Translations under genes and position numbers: made by a program
Notes under the pieces: generated by a model
Database searches by the model: none
What the model was told of the DNA's origin: nothing
What the model saw: the letters and a program-made list of their open reading frames with translations, nothing else
From: Bacteroidota bacterium
GTDB lineage: Bacteria > Bacteroidota > Bacteroidia > Chitinophagales > Saprospiraceae
Direction: 5' to 3'
Assembly: GCA_003045895.1 (NCBI GenBank)
Contig: PZPC01000033.1
Span: 1 to 54,583, forward strand
Length of the DNA stretch: 54,583 bases
In this document: positions 1 to 7,541 of the stretch, piece by piece
Layout of the letters: each line of letters opens with the position of its first letter
Numbering within the stretch: the stretch's first letter is position 1

Positions 1-631
1 TTGCCCCAACCCTAAAGGGAGAAAAGGCAAAAATCGCTAAAACTCCCCCGTTGTACCGCTATTCGTAGATTCTATCTACGAATAAATATCGACAGCAGTC
101 TGTGACTGCGATGCCAGCGGGGGAATCTTGTTGGCTACTTTGGGGGCTCACAGCTAAGGCGGTATAGACTGTCCAATACCCGCTCTGCACTAACTTTTAC
201 ACTTGCCCAACTTTTACACTTTTAAACATACCGTCCTTCCCTATGCGCTTGGCTATAAACATACGACCCATTCTGGGTCTGCTTAGGGGTCGGTGCACCA
301 AGGAGTGCGCTGCTTAGATTTACTAAAACTCAAGGTTTTGGTGAATCTTGTTGGCTAAAAAGCCCTGCCCCCGCCCCTCTGGAGATCAGGTAATTCACAA
401 CCTTAAAAATGGAACCCGAGCTATCCCGTTCCTGTTCAAAACGTTTTTTTTTCGTATAAAAACGAAATACAATCGATTTTAGCAAAAGGCTACCAGCGCT
501 GCTATTGCTACTACTAAAAAAAGGGGCCTTCAAACAAATTGATTACCAGCAGGTTAGACACCATCCTTACCCTGAACGGGCTTTTCTGAAAAAAATGGCT
601 TGATTTTTACACTGTCAGTTGTATATTACCA
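1..631. repeat. Hairpin- and repeat-rich non-coding leader region
   Basis: No credible gene is visible here. Seen directly: a perfect 10-bp stem with a 3-nt loop at 61-83; a GCAGTC/GACTGC hairpin at 95-109; a GACCCA/TGGGTC hairpin near 267-281; the 15-mer GAATCTTGTTGGCTA twice in direct orientation (123-137 and 343-357); and a tract with two copies of AACTTTTACACTT at about 191-226. The stretch 94-118 matches the reverse complement of 45240-45264 at 22 of 25 positions, so it probably belongs to a dispersed intergenic repeat. A small reading frame at 330-533 (minus) has no protein-like features. Confidence 0.5.
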
Positions 632-760
632 ATGCGTGATAAAGATATTATTGCCTTTTTTTTGCATGTTGAAGAACATGCTTTGAGAAAACATAGAATC
701 CAATCTATCCTAAGTGTACTTTTCAGTTTTTCGACTTGGCTCTTCGGAGCTGATTCTTAA
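632..760 (+). CDS. Candidate 42-aa small ORF, or part of a structured small RNA
   Basis: An ATG at 632 opens a 42-codon frame starting MRDKDIIAFF and ending at TAA 758-760, 36 nt before a strong terminator. The predicted peptide has a charged N-half and a hydrophobic C-half (ILSVLFSFSTWLF), so it could be a small membrane peptide. The same DNA contains perfect hairpins at 664-681 (7-bp stem, GAAG loop), 738-751 (UUCG loop) and 778-793, so it may instead encode a non-coding RNA ending at the terminator. I recognise no family and see no clear TAnnTTTG promoter. Confidence 0.22.
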   Translation: MRDKDIIAFFLHVEEHALRKHRIQSILSVLFSFSTWLFGADS

Positions 761-796
761 TCCCGTTTGAAGTTAAAAGCTAATTTATTAGCTCAC

Positions 797-828
797 GAGG
801 GCACCCTGCTGGTGCCCTCTTTTTTTTT
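797..828 (+). terminator. Strong intrinsic terminator
   Basis: A perfect 9-bp GC-rich stem (GAGGGCACC at 797-805, GGTGCCCTC at 811-819) with a 5-nt loop is followed by nine T residues. It ends whatever is transcribed rightwards from about 600-790. On the opposite strand an AT-rich hairpin at 778-793 followed by TTTT could help end the minus-strand five-gene operon whose last stop codon is at 848. Confidence 0.8.
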
Positions 829-847
829 GCCCTACGGGTAGGTGTGC

Positions 848-2353
848 CTACAACTTCACGATCCTGCGATAACTTTGGCTGATGGTCGGAAAGTTGGCAA
901 AAAGGTGGGGATGTTTTTCAAAATGCTTGTTGATCCGATAGCGGAGGTTATCGGTGTTCTCGAGGCCAATGGCCAGGGCGACATCCTTTTTTACACTATT
1001 CTTCTGGATGAGCAATTTCTCAATCCGATCCAGGTCGATGAGTGCATGTTCTTCGTCGATGTTCCTGCCAGCGCCAGACGGGGACGTTGGAGACAAGATC
1101 ATGCCGGAGTAATCCCCTGTATGTACGGAAGGCGGCAATTGAAAGCTGCCAGGGTTGGTTATTTCTACGGGCAGGCAGTATTCGTCAATCCGTTTCTTGT
1201 CCTGGATGCGCGCGCGCAGCTGCATGTAGCTGACGGCGTTCTTGAGTTCCCGGATGTTGCCGATCCAATCGTAGTTCAGCAGTGCTTCCTGGGCCGTTTT
1301 CGTGAGCACGGTGTCCAGGTCATCCTGTTGAAAATAATGGCGGAGCAGCAGCGGAATGTCGTTGCACCGGGTGCGCAGGGGCGGCAGATCAATGACCATT
1401 GCCTTGAGGCGTTGGAACAGGTCGGCACGAAACCGTCCTTCCGCTACCGCCGCTGCCAGGTTGCGGTGAGTGGCCGTAACCACCTGGACGTCCAGTTGAA
1501 CATCCTGGTCTGAGCCCACGGACCGGATCATTTTGGTTTCGAGGAAGCGCAGCAATTTGATCTGGATATTCTGGTCGATATCGCCAATTTCATCCAGCAT
1601 CAGGATGCCGGAATTGGCCTGGCTGAAATAACCTTCCATGTCGCGGGAAGCGCCCGTAAAAGCGCCTTTCTTGTGGCCAAACAAGGTGCTTTCCAGTAAG
1701 GTATCCTGAATGGCCGACAAATTGACGGCCTGGAAGGGCCGCAACCGGCGGGCACCCTGGGCGTGCAGGTAGCGAGCTGCCACCTCCTTGCCCGTACCGG
1801 TTTCGCCGGTGAGAAGTACGGTGATATCGGGCTCTTCTGAAACCAGGGTGAGGATGCGCTTGATTTCCTGAATCTGGAGCGACTCCCCAATGAAGGGGTA
1901 AGCTTCGTTTTCCTGCGCCCGGCGGCGACTGACCTCCGCCCGTAGCACCTGGTTCTCCTGCCGTAAACGGCTACCCTCAATCACTTCGGTAAACTTCTGC
2001 TGCCAGTAGTCGAAATCGAAATCATCTTTTACGAGAAAATTCTTGGCCCCGCGTTTCATCGCTTCCACCACCGTATCGATCGACCGGTCGGCGGTAACGA
2101 CAATGACCGGTAATTGCGGAAAGCGGCGCACCAGTTCCGGGATGAGTTCCAGGCCTTTTTTGGTTTCGGAATCGTCCAGCACCAAATCCAGCAAAAGCAG
2201 ATCATAGTGTTCCTGGCCGTCCAACAACTGAAAAAGTTGTTGTTCTTCTACTGCGCCGGCGAATAAAAACTGCCGGCGGAAAGCGTAACGAATCTGCTGA
2301 TGAAACTCGGTATCATCATCAACGATAAGGATATGATAATTTTTGGACGACAT
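848..2353 (-). CDS. Sigma-54-dependent response regulator (NtrC type)
   Basis: 501 aa. An N-terminal receiver has the acidic pair D12/D13, likely phosphoacceptor D56, T87 and K109. The central AAA+ domain has Walker A GETGTGKE (183-190), an intact GAFTGA sigma-54 contact loop (230-235), Walker B LMLDEIGD (251-258) and an arginine finger in FRADLFQRL (about 308-316). The C-terminus (about 431-501) is a helical DNA-binding region unlike the classic Fis type. Proteins of this build bind upstream sites and use ATP to open sigma-54 promoters. It is the last gene of a five-gene minus-strand module, and its start overlaps the preceding gene by 35 bp, which implies translational coupling. The likely partner is the kinase-like protein at 4016-7387. 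A sigma-54-like promoter lies ahead of the first gene, so the module may control itself. Confidence 0.93.
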   Translation of the reverse strand: MSSKNYHILIVDDDTEFHQQIRYAFRRQFLFAGAVEEQQLFQLLDGQEHYDLLLLDLVLDDSETKKGLELIPELVRRFPQLPVIVVTADRSIDTVVEAMKRGAKNFLVKDDFDFDYWQQKFTEVIEGSRLRQENQVLRAEVSRRRAQENEAYPFIGESLQIQEIKRILTLVSEEPDITVLLTGETGTGKEVAARYLHAQGARRLRPFQAVNLSAIQDTLLESTLFGHKKGAFTGASRDMEGYFSQANSGILMLDEIGDIDQNIQIKLLRFLETKMIRSVGSDQDVQLDVQVVTATHRNLAAAVAEGRFRADLFQRLKAMVIDLPPLRTRCNDIPLLLRHYFQQDDLDTVLTKTAQEALLNYDWIGNIRELKNAVSYMQLRARIQDKKRIDEYCLPVEITNPGSFQLPPSVHTGDYSGMILSPTSPSGAGRNIDEEHALIDLDRIEKLLIQKNSVKKDVALAIGLENTDNLRYRINKHFEKHPHLFANFPTISQSYRRIVKL

Positions 2354-3116
2354 ACTGTTTTTCGATCTGCTGGAGTTCCTTCCGGATATCGTTTAAGATC
2401 CGGAGAATTGTTCCGTTCACTAAGGATTCTTCATCTCGGCCACCCGTCATCATCCAATCTTCCAACTGGGTAGCAGCCCTGGCAATGCTATGCAATTTAA
2501 CCGCGATGGGGGTATTTTCAAAAAGCGGATAATAATTGATCCACCGGTTACGCCATTCTGCCCATTTTTTATCCAATTGCGCTGGCGCCACCAGTTCCTG
2601 AAATATTTCCGGATAGGGTGTATTCATTCGTTGCTGCTCCCGGCTGGCCATTTGTACCACCAGGCGAATTCTCGACAATACGGCCACGATGCTATCGTCG
2701 CCGTGGCCGGCAAAAAACCGGTGCAATTTTTCCTGTAAATCCATACCTTCTACCGGTGGCAGGTTTTTCATTTCTCCTACCGGGAAAGCCTGTGCTATCC
2801 AATTGGTTGGTGCAGTGGGCAGTTCCAGGATGTCCAAATGATTGGGGTGGCTCACCGCCTGGTAACTGGCAAACAACAATTGGCATTCGGGCGCTTCATC
2901 TAATAAATAACGGTGCCACAATTGCCCCGACAACAAAAACATCCCCTGGCTCGAATCGGGCAACATCAGTAGCAGGGCAGCTGCGCTTTTCACCAAAAAA
3001 GGCCAGGTGTCCTGCGCCAATTGGAGCGGAACAAGCTGGTAACCCGCACGGTTAAAAAAGGCAGCCAGTACGGGTGGCAATGGTCGTCCTCCTTCGATAA
3101 AAAGCCCGGTCTTCAT
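2319..3116 (-). CDS. Unknown protein of the sensor/response-regulator module
   Basis: 265 aa, no family recognised. The first ~110 residues alternate hydrophobic strands and helices (MKTGLFIEGG..., AALLLMLPDS), which could be a Rossmann or degenerate receiver-like fold without the acidic phosphorylation pocket; that is inference. The C-terminal ~120 residues look mainly helical and charged (for example RILNDIRKELQQIEKQ), and could mediate contacts. It overlaps the previous gene by 4 bp (ATGA type) and the response-regulator gene by 35 bp, so it is almost certainly co-translated with both. It could be an adaptor between the kinase-like protein and the regulator. Confidence 0.75.
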   Translation of the reverse strand: MKTGLFIEGGRPLPPVLAAFFNRAGYQLVPLQLAQDTWPFLVKSAAALLLMLPDSSQGMFLLSGQLWHRYLLDEAPECQLLFASYQAVSHPNHLDILELPTAPTNWIAQAFPVGEMKNLPPVEGMDLQEKLHRFFAGHGDDSIVAVLSRIRLVVQMASREQQRMNTPYPEIFQELVAPAQLDKKWAEWRNRWINYYPLFENTPIAVKLHSIARAATQLEDWMMTGGRDEESLVNGTILRILNDIRKELQQIEKQYVVQKLSYPYR

Positions 3117-4006
3117 GAAAAATAGGTTGGTCCAGGTATTTGCAACAATAACCCATCAAACCGTTTTCTCAAATCGACGACGTGCACTGCTTCCCCGCTA
3201 GCAAGCAGGTTTTGCCGTAAAAAAGTGACCAAAGCATTGTGCTGTTCGGCAGCCAGCGGCCCGTAGGCTGCCTCCAACTGAATGCCACAATCTTCGAAGG
3301 TAAGTGTGTTGTTGTTGTTCCGTTCAAAGATACGAATTTCCCTTGCTAAATCCGAATGCTTGCGGATACGGCCGACGAAACTCAACAACCGCAAAAGTAA
3401 CAGCCGATCCTGGGGTCGGGACAGCAGCGTGTACAATTCGCCGGGGGCAAAATTGGGGCGGGGCAGAAACTGCCCCAGGTAGCTGAACAAATCTTCCCGA
3501 AGTTCGAAGATGCGGCGGCGTAGCGCCAGTTGGTACAATTGCCACACGTAATTAAAATGAGCGGGTTTCAGTTCTTTGCGGTCCGCATCCGCCACGGCCG
3601 AAACATCCAGTTGCTGCCCGCCGAAATTTACGCGGGCCGAAAACGTGCCAGCAGTACCTAATAGTCCGCGTGGGTTGGTCGTCAGGTAGACCGCATCGGC
3701 GCCTTCGCCAAAGAGAAAGCATTGAAAACTGCCGTGATCGGCGGGTAACTGAAGGGCCAGCAGGGTCTTCACGTGATCCTGGTGATAGCCGTGGTGACGG
3801 TGCAGCAAAAGGACAACTGTCCCTCCCTGACGGGTATACTGTTCCAGGTGTGCTTGTAATTCCAGGATACTGGCTGTCGTGGCCAGTAAGTCCAGGCAAA
3901 CCACCAGGTCTTCTTTGTGGTTTACGCTGGCAATTTGCCAATTCCCCACGCCCAGGCCCTGGGATGCCCAGGCCCAGACGATGATCATTGTTTTTCGGTC
4001 GTGCAT
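3113..4006 (-). CDS. Unknown protein of the sensor/response-regulator module
   Basis: 297 aa from the ATG at 4006; an upstream in-frame TTG at 4012 is less likely. No family recognised. The N-terminal ~90 residues look like an alpha/beta domain (MIIVWAW, LVVCLDLL, GTVVLLLHRHHG). A middle segment has short beta-like stretches (FQCFLFGEGADAVYL) and the C-terminal half is helical with a basic patch. It starts 9 nt after the stop of the kinase-like gene and overlaps the next gene by 4 bp, so it belongs to the same transcript. No signal peptide or membrane segment is visible, so it is probably cytoplasmic. Confidence 0.75.
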   Translation of the reverse strand: MHDRKTMIIVWAWASQGLGVGNWQIASVNHKEDLVVCLDLLATTASILELQAHLEQYTRQGGTVVLLLHRHHGYHQDHVKTLLALQLPADHGSFQCFLFGEGADAVYLTTNPRGLLGTAGTFSARVNFGGQQLDVSAVADADRKELKPAHFNYVWQLYQLALRRRIFELREDLFSYLGQFLPRPNFAPGELYTLLSRPQDRLLLLRLLSFVGRIRKHSDLAREIRIFERNNNNTLTFEDCGIQLEAAYGPLAAEQHNALVTFLRQNLLASGEAVHVVDLRKRFDGLLLQIPGPTYFS

Positions 4007-4015
4007 AGGCAAAGC

Positions 4016-7000
4016 TTAGGAACCAAACATCACCTTCACCAGGTTGAATTTCGTCTCGATATCGTCGCGGCGACTTACGGCATCTTCGATCGCAGAGATA
4101 ATCGATTCTACCGGGCGGAAGCTGGTGAAGCGGCGGTATTGGCTGTAATGATCTTCTTCGGTAAGGCGAGTCCACCATTTCGTTCTACCGCGTCCGGTGG
4201 TGATGACCAACACGAAATTTTCGCGTACCTGCCCGCTGCTATCGGTCACGAAAGGCATAATTTCTTCCTGAATAAAGAGTCCAATATTCTCGTCCGCAAA
4301 ATCAGGGTGATCCCCGTATTTGGTAACCAGTATCTTTTCGATGAAAGAAAGGTGGAGCACCAAAAAATGGCTTTCCCGGATGATCCACTCCCGCTGCTGG
4401 GTCCAGTGTCCGAGCCAGTCGTTGTTTTCAGCTTCTTGGTTGGTTTCGTCAAAAATGTGCAAGAGCAATTGCCGGGCGAGGGTCTGCCGGCGTTCTGCGT
4501 TACCGATCCGGTAAAAAACACGGCTATCAAAAATATATATGCGCGTAGCCAGCACCTCAAAAAACTCCGCCATGCGCACTTTGGCTTTATCCGACAAGAG
4601 CTCGTGGGGCACCAATTCCGACTGGAAGTACTTGACGTAGATGCCGTGGTTGCGATAGCGCAGCAGTTGCTGGTTGTCACTATCACCACCATGGGCAATA
4701 TGCAAATCCTGGGTAATACCTACCGCAGCGGGCGGGGTCGTAGCCAACTCCCAAACGGGATAATATTGCATGGCCTCGGGCTTGCTGGTATCATAAACGA
4801 ACTGCCCCACATTCGCATTATCGACAAATAGCCGGATACAACGGGAAGCACTGCCCATCCAATCGCGCAGCCACCGTTGGTAAGCCCAATAGATAGCGGC
4901 CTCACCGGATAAATCAGGTTCCAGACCGCTGCTAATCACCCGCAGCACCCCTTTAGAGCGCACTTGATTGAATAAGCGGTCTTCCATCTCCGGACTGGCC
5001 GCATTGAGCCCAATGAACTTAAACCGTGCCAGATTGTCCCAGATGAACTCTGCGTCTTCCGGGTCAGCAATCCACTGAATATCGGCCGCTTTCCAAATGT
5101 GGAAATATTTTTTCAGGTAACCCTCGTCCTGCCAGTAACGTTGCTTGATCAGCGCCATTGCGGCAGGGTCCAGGGTATTGAACTCCACATCATTGTGCAT
5201 GTCATCCAGCGGGCTGCTGGCGGGAATGATCCAGGGATAAAAAGCCGCGTCGCGTTCGGTGTCCTCGCTGCGGTCGCGCAATTCGTTGCCATCCCCATTT
5301 TGTACGTGGAGAAAATAGTTGTTGAACAACATGCTGGCGCAGAGTTTATCCTGTGAGCTTCCGCCCAGGCGAGGTGCAAAGGAGTTCTCGTCCATAATGC
5401 CTTTGGTGGCATTAAGGAAGCGGCTTTGCAGGATCATTTCGCCATCTTTCAGCCACAAATTTACCACGCCATTTAGCCAAACACCTACCGAATAGAGCGA
5501 TCGATTACCCGCCACATCGGTTTTTACCGGGCGCTCCTGAAAACTGATACACAGTTCCAGGCCATCCTGTTGCATTTGCCGCAGGGCATTTCCTTTGAAG
5601 TGCTTGACGTTGCGGATCTTATTCTCCAATAGGGTAAAAAAGGCGTGCCGCCCGACTACCTCGCCCGGAAAGAACAGCCGGCAAGCATCTAATGCGGCCT
5701 TGATGACCCGATAATCAGCACCCGGAGCAACGAAATCACTCATGTCTTCCAGTTCCGGATATTCTTCCAGGCACAAGCAATCCATATTATTGAGGGGGTA
5801 ACCTTTTTTGCCATTGGGCTGGGTGATCACCGGTGCCCGCATGGTTTTCAGGTCTACTTCGACAAATATTCCGTCCACCAGGGGGCGTTTTGGGCGCCGC
5901 TCAGGAAAGGCCTCATCCACTTCACCCACGGCAAAAGGCTCGTAAATAATAACCCGAAACCGAAGGCGGTGGATATCCTCCGACTTGGCAATGGTACCCA
6001 GGTAGAGTGGATTATTGATAAAATCGTTCCACAGGACATCGAAAGCCGAAGCCGATTCACCGCCAAAATGATTGTCCCGGGAAATACCACTCCAGAAGGC
6101 TCCTTTCTGCATCAAAAATTTAATCAGGGGCTGAATTTCCCGCGCGAGCGGCCCCGGAAAGTTGACCAGGTCATAGTTGGGGTCGGCATTGCGCACAAAC
6201 AGGCCCGTAATCCAGGGTTTGAGCAACGAAAATATCCGGTCGCGTTCGTAACCTTCCGGCACGTGCGTTTCCACCAATTCCCGCATTTCCAATGTTTCGT
6301 CCAGGTGTTGATAGCGGTACGTTCGCAGGTTTTCGGCACGTTGCTTGAACCACCAGTTCAGGGCGACCAGGCTGTGGGCGCTCACGTTGTGGGCAAAAGA
6401 GTCGATCATGATGGCCGTGATCGCCGCTTTGAGGTAAGGCCGGTAAACTTTGCTGTGAATAACGTCATCGTTGAACCGGATGCGTTTTTGGTAAAAGCCC
6501 AGGTACTTGCGGTAGTAGTTTTGAAACCGCAATTCGCGGAGAATAGGATTCCGGTTGACATGCTCGTAAAAGTCCGATTCCAACGGCATCAAAATAGCCT
6601 TGGACTTTTCGGGGTTACGCCCCACCAAATCCCATTCCAAAACCTGGCTTTCGATCATGGCGCTGGCCGAACGGATAACCGAGCCAATGGCCCGGGGTTT
6701 GATAATGGGGGCATCGGCAGCGGTATACACAAAGTGCATGACACCATCAAATTCGCCAAACATGACCAGCGGCACCGAAAAATAATAGTCGGCTTCAATA
6801 TTGAAAAACTCCCGCAGTATATGGTATTCCGCTACCTGACGGGGAGTCGGGGGTACGCCATTGTGGTTGGGATCCAGGATAGAAGCAAAATATTGCTTCA
6901 ACCGTCCCATCCCTACCTGTTCAATATCCGACATTTTGTAGTTGCCGGAACTGAAAGCCTGGTACAATTGGGAGCTCACTACGGCAGTATTACTATTCAA

Positions 7001-7387
7001 GGCCGTGTGATCGAGGTAATCCCAGTATTGGTCCAGGGCCGGATTGGGGGCCTTCCCCGTCAGTTCACACAGCAAACTACGCTGCCGCTTGACGCCACCA
7101 TAGATGAGGTTAACGTGTGAATAACGATCGATGTAGATCGTTCGATCCCGGGGCAAGGCATTAATAAAAACCGTAAAGTGATGGGGGAAAATGAATTCGC
7201 TGACCGACATATTAAGCCGGTACTGCAGCATGTCATAAAATTCGTCAATCTGCGGAAAAGCAATGACTTCTCGTGGAGCTAACTGTTCGGTTCGGAGAGC
7301 AGTCACTGGCGTCATAAGGATAAGTTTAAAAGCTTTAGGAAGCAGAAGCAGCCCTGGTAGCCCAACTACAGGCCAGCTGAAAAGCAT
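4016..7387 (-). CDS. Giant histidine-kinase-like protein (GAF-like / H-box / HATPase-like / unknown C-domain)
   Basis: 1123 aa from ATG 7387; the Met at 7315 (MTPVTALRTEQ) is a credible alternative because the first 24 residues are an odd hydrophobic stretch. Residues ~130-255 resemble a GAF sensor (YYFSVPLVMFGEFDGVMHFV). Residues 329-340 (DSFAHNVSAHSL) look like a histidine-kinase phosphoacceptor box. FFTLLENKIRNVKHF (583-597) resembles an HATPase N-box and RLGGSSQDKLCASML (673-687) a G2 box, but the usual DxGxG G1 motif is replaced by WLNG. Residues ~840-1123 form a conserved-looking alpha/beta domain with FVLVITTGRGRTKWW (1058-1072) that I cannot assign; it could be an output domain. Encoded between the prenyl-synthase-like gene and two unknowns, it is the likely sensor for the sigma-54 regulator. 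The kinase assignment is by eye, and activity is uncertain. Confidence 0.72.
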   Translation of the reverse strand: MLFSWPVVGLPGLLLLPKAFKLILMTPVTALRTEQLAPREVIAFPQIDEFYDMLQYRLNMSVSEFIFPHHFTVFINALPRDRTIYIDRYSHVNLIYGGVKRQRSLLCELTGKAPNPALDQYWDYLDHTALNSNTAVVSSQLYQAFSSGNYKMSDIEQVGMGRLKQYFASILDPNHNGVPPTPRQVAEYHILREFFNIEADYYFSVPLVMFGEFDGVMHFVYTAADAPIIKPRAIGSVIRSASAMIESQVLEWDLVGRNPEKSKAILMPLESDFYEHVNRNPILRELRFQNYYRKYLGFYQKRIRFNDDVIHSKVYRPYLKAAITAIMIDSFAHNVSAHSLVALNWWFKQRAENLRTYRYQHLDETLEMRELVETHVPEGYERDRIFSLLKPWITGLFVRNADPNYDLVNFPGPLAREIQPLIKFLMQKGAFWSGISRDNHFGGESASAFDVLWNDFINNPLYLGTIAKSEDIHRLRFRVIIYEPFAVGEVDEAFPERRPKRPLVDGIFVEVDLKTMRAPVITQPNGKKGYPLNNMDCLCLEEYPELEDMSDFVAPGADYRVIKAALDACRLFFPGEVVGRHAFFTLLENKIRNVKHFKGNALRQMQQDGLELCISFQERPVKTDVAGNRSLYSVGVWLNGVVNLWLKDGEMILQSRFLNATKGIMDENSFAPRLGGSSQDKLCASMLFNNYFLHVQNGDGNELRDRSEDTERDAAFYPWIIPASSPLDDMHNDVEFNTLDPAAMALIKQRYWQDEGYLKKYFHIWKAADIQWIADPEDAEFIWDNLARFKFIGLNAASPEMEDRLFNQVRSKGVLRVISSGLEPDLSGEAAIYWAYQRWLRDWMGSASRCIRLFVDNANVGQFVYDTSKPEAMQYYPVWELATTPPAAVGITQDLHIAHGGDSDNQQLLRYRNHGIYVKYFQSELVPHELLSDKAKVRMAEFFEVLATRIYIFDSRVFYRIGNAERRQTLARQLLLHIFDETNQEAENNDWLGHWTQQREWIIRESHFLVLHLSFIEKILVTKYGDHPDFADENIGLFIQEEIMPFVTDSSGQVRENFVLVITTGRGRTKWWTRLTEEDHYSQYRRFTSFRPVESIISAIEDAVSRRDDIETKFNLVKVMFGS

Positions 7388-7541
7388 ACAATCCTTACAA
7401 AACTAAACAATTAGCTGGAATTGATAATTACAATCCGCAAAGGAGAATTAAAATACGATATAATTGCTGGTTGTCATTTTCAATAAATTCCGCCGGTGCT
7501 CCTGTAATCTCTTCCAACGGGCCATTAAGTGCGCAGCAAAT
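7388..7541 (-). other. Gap between synthase-like and kinase-like genes with two candidate peptide frames
   Basis: Two short minus-strand frames here look coding. Frame A (7642 to 7448, 64 aa) starts inside the synthase gene and contains a protein-like run, WPEFAAHLMARWKRLQ. Frame B is in frame with the synthase after its TGA at 7542-7544 and runs to 7428. From a TTG at 7517 it gives 29 aa beginning with EEITGAPAEFIENDNQQLYR and ending LLCGL. Either the synthase is longer and interrupted by indels, or one frame is a small peptide gene in the position that comX holds in comQXPA loci. Neither frame has a distinct promoter or an ATG that settles the matter. Confidence 0.3.

Noticed and set aside
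330-533. 67-codon minus-strand frame
   Set aside because: Ser/Phe/Lys-rich with no motif, overlapping repeats and hairpins; compositionally like random AT-rich DNA.
5969-7120. 383-codon plus-strand open frame within the sensor module
   Set aside because: Antisense to the kinase-like gene, without motifs. The minus-strand frame is longer and part of a tight operon.
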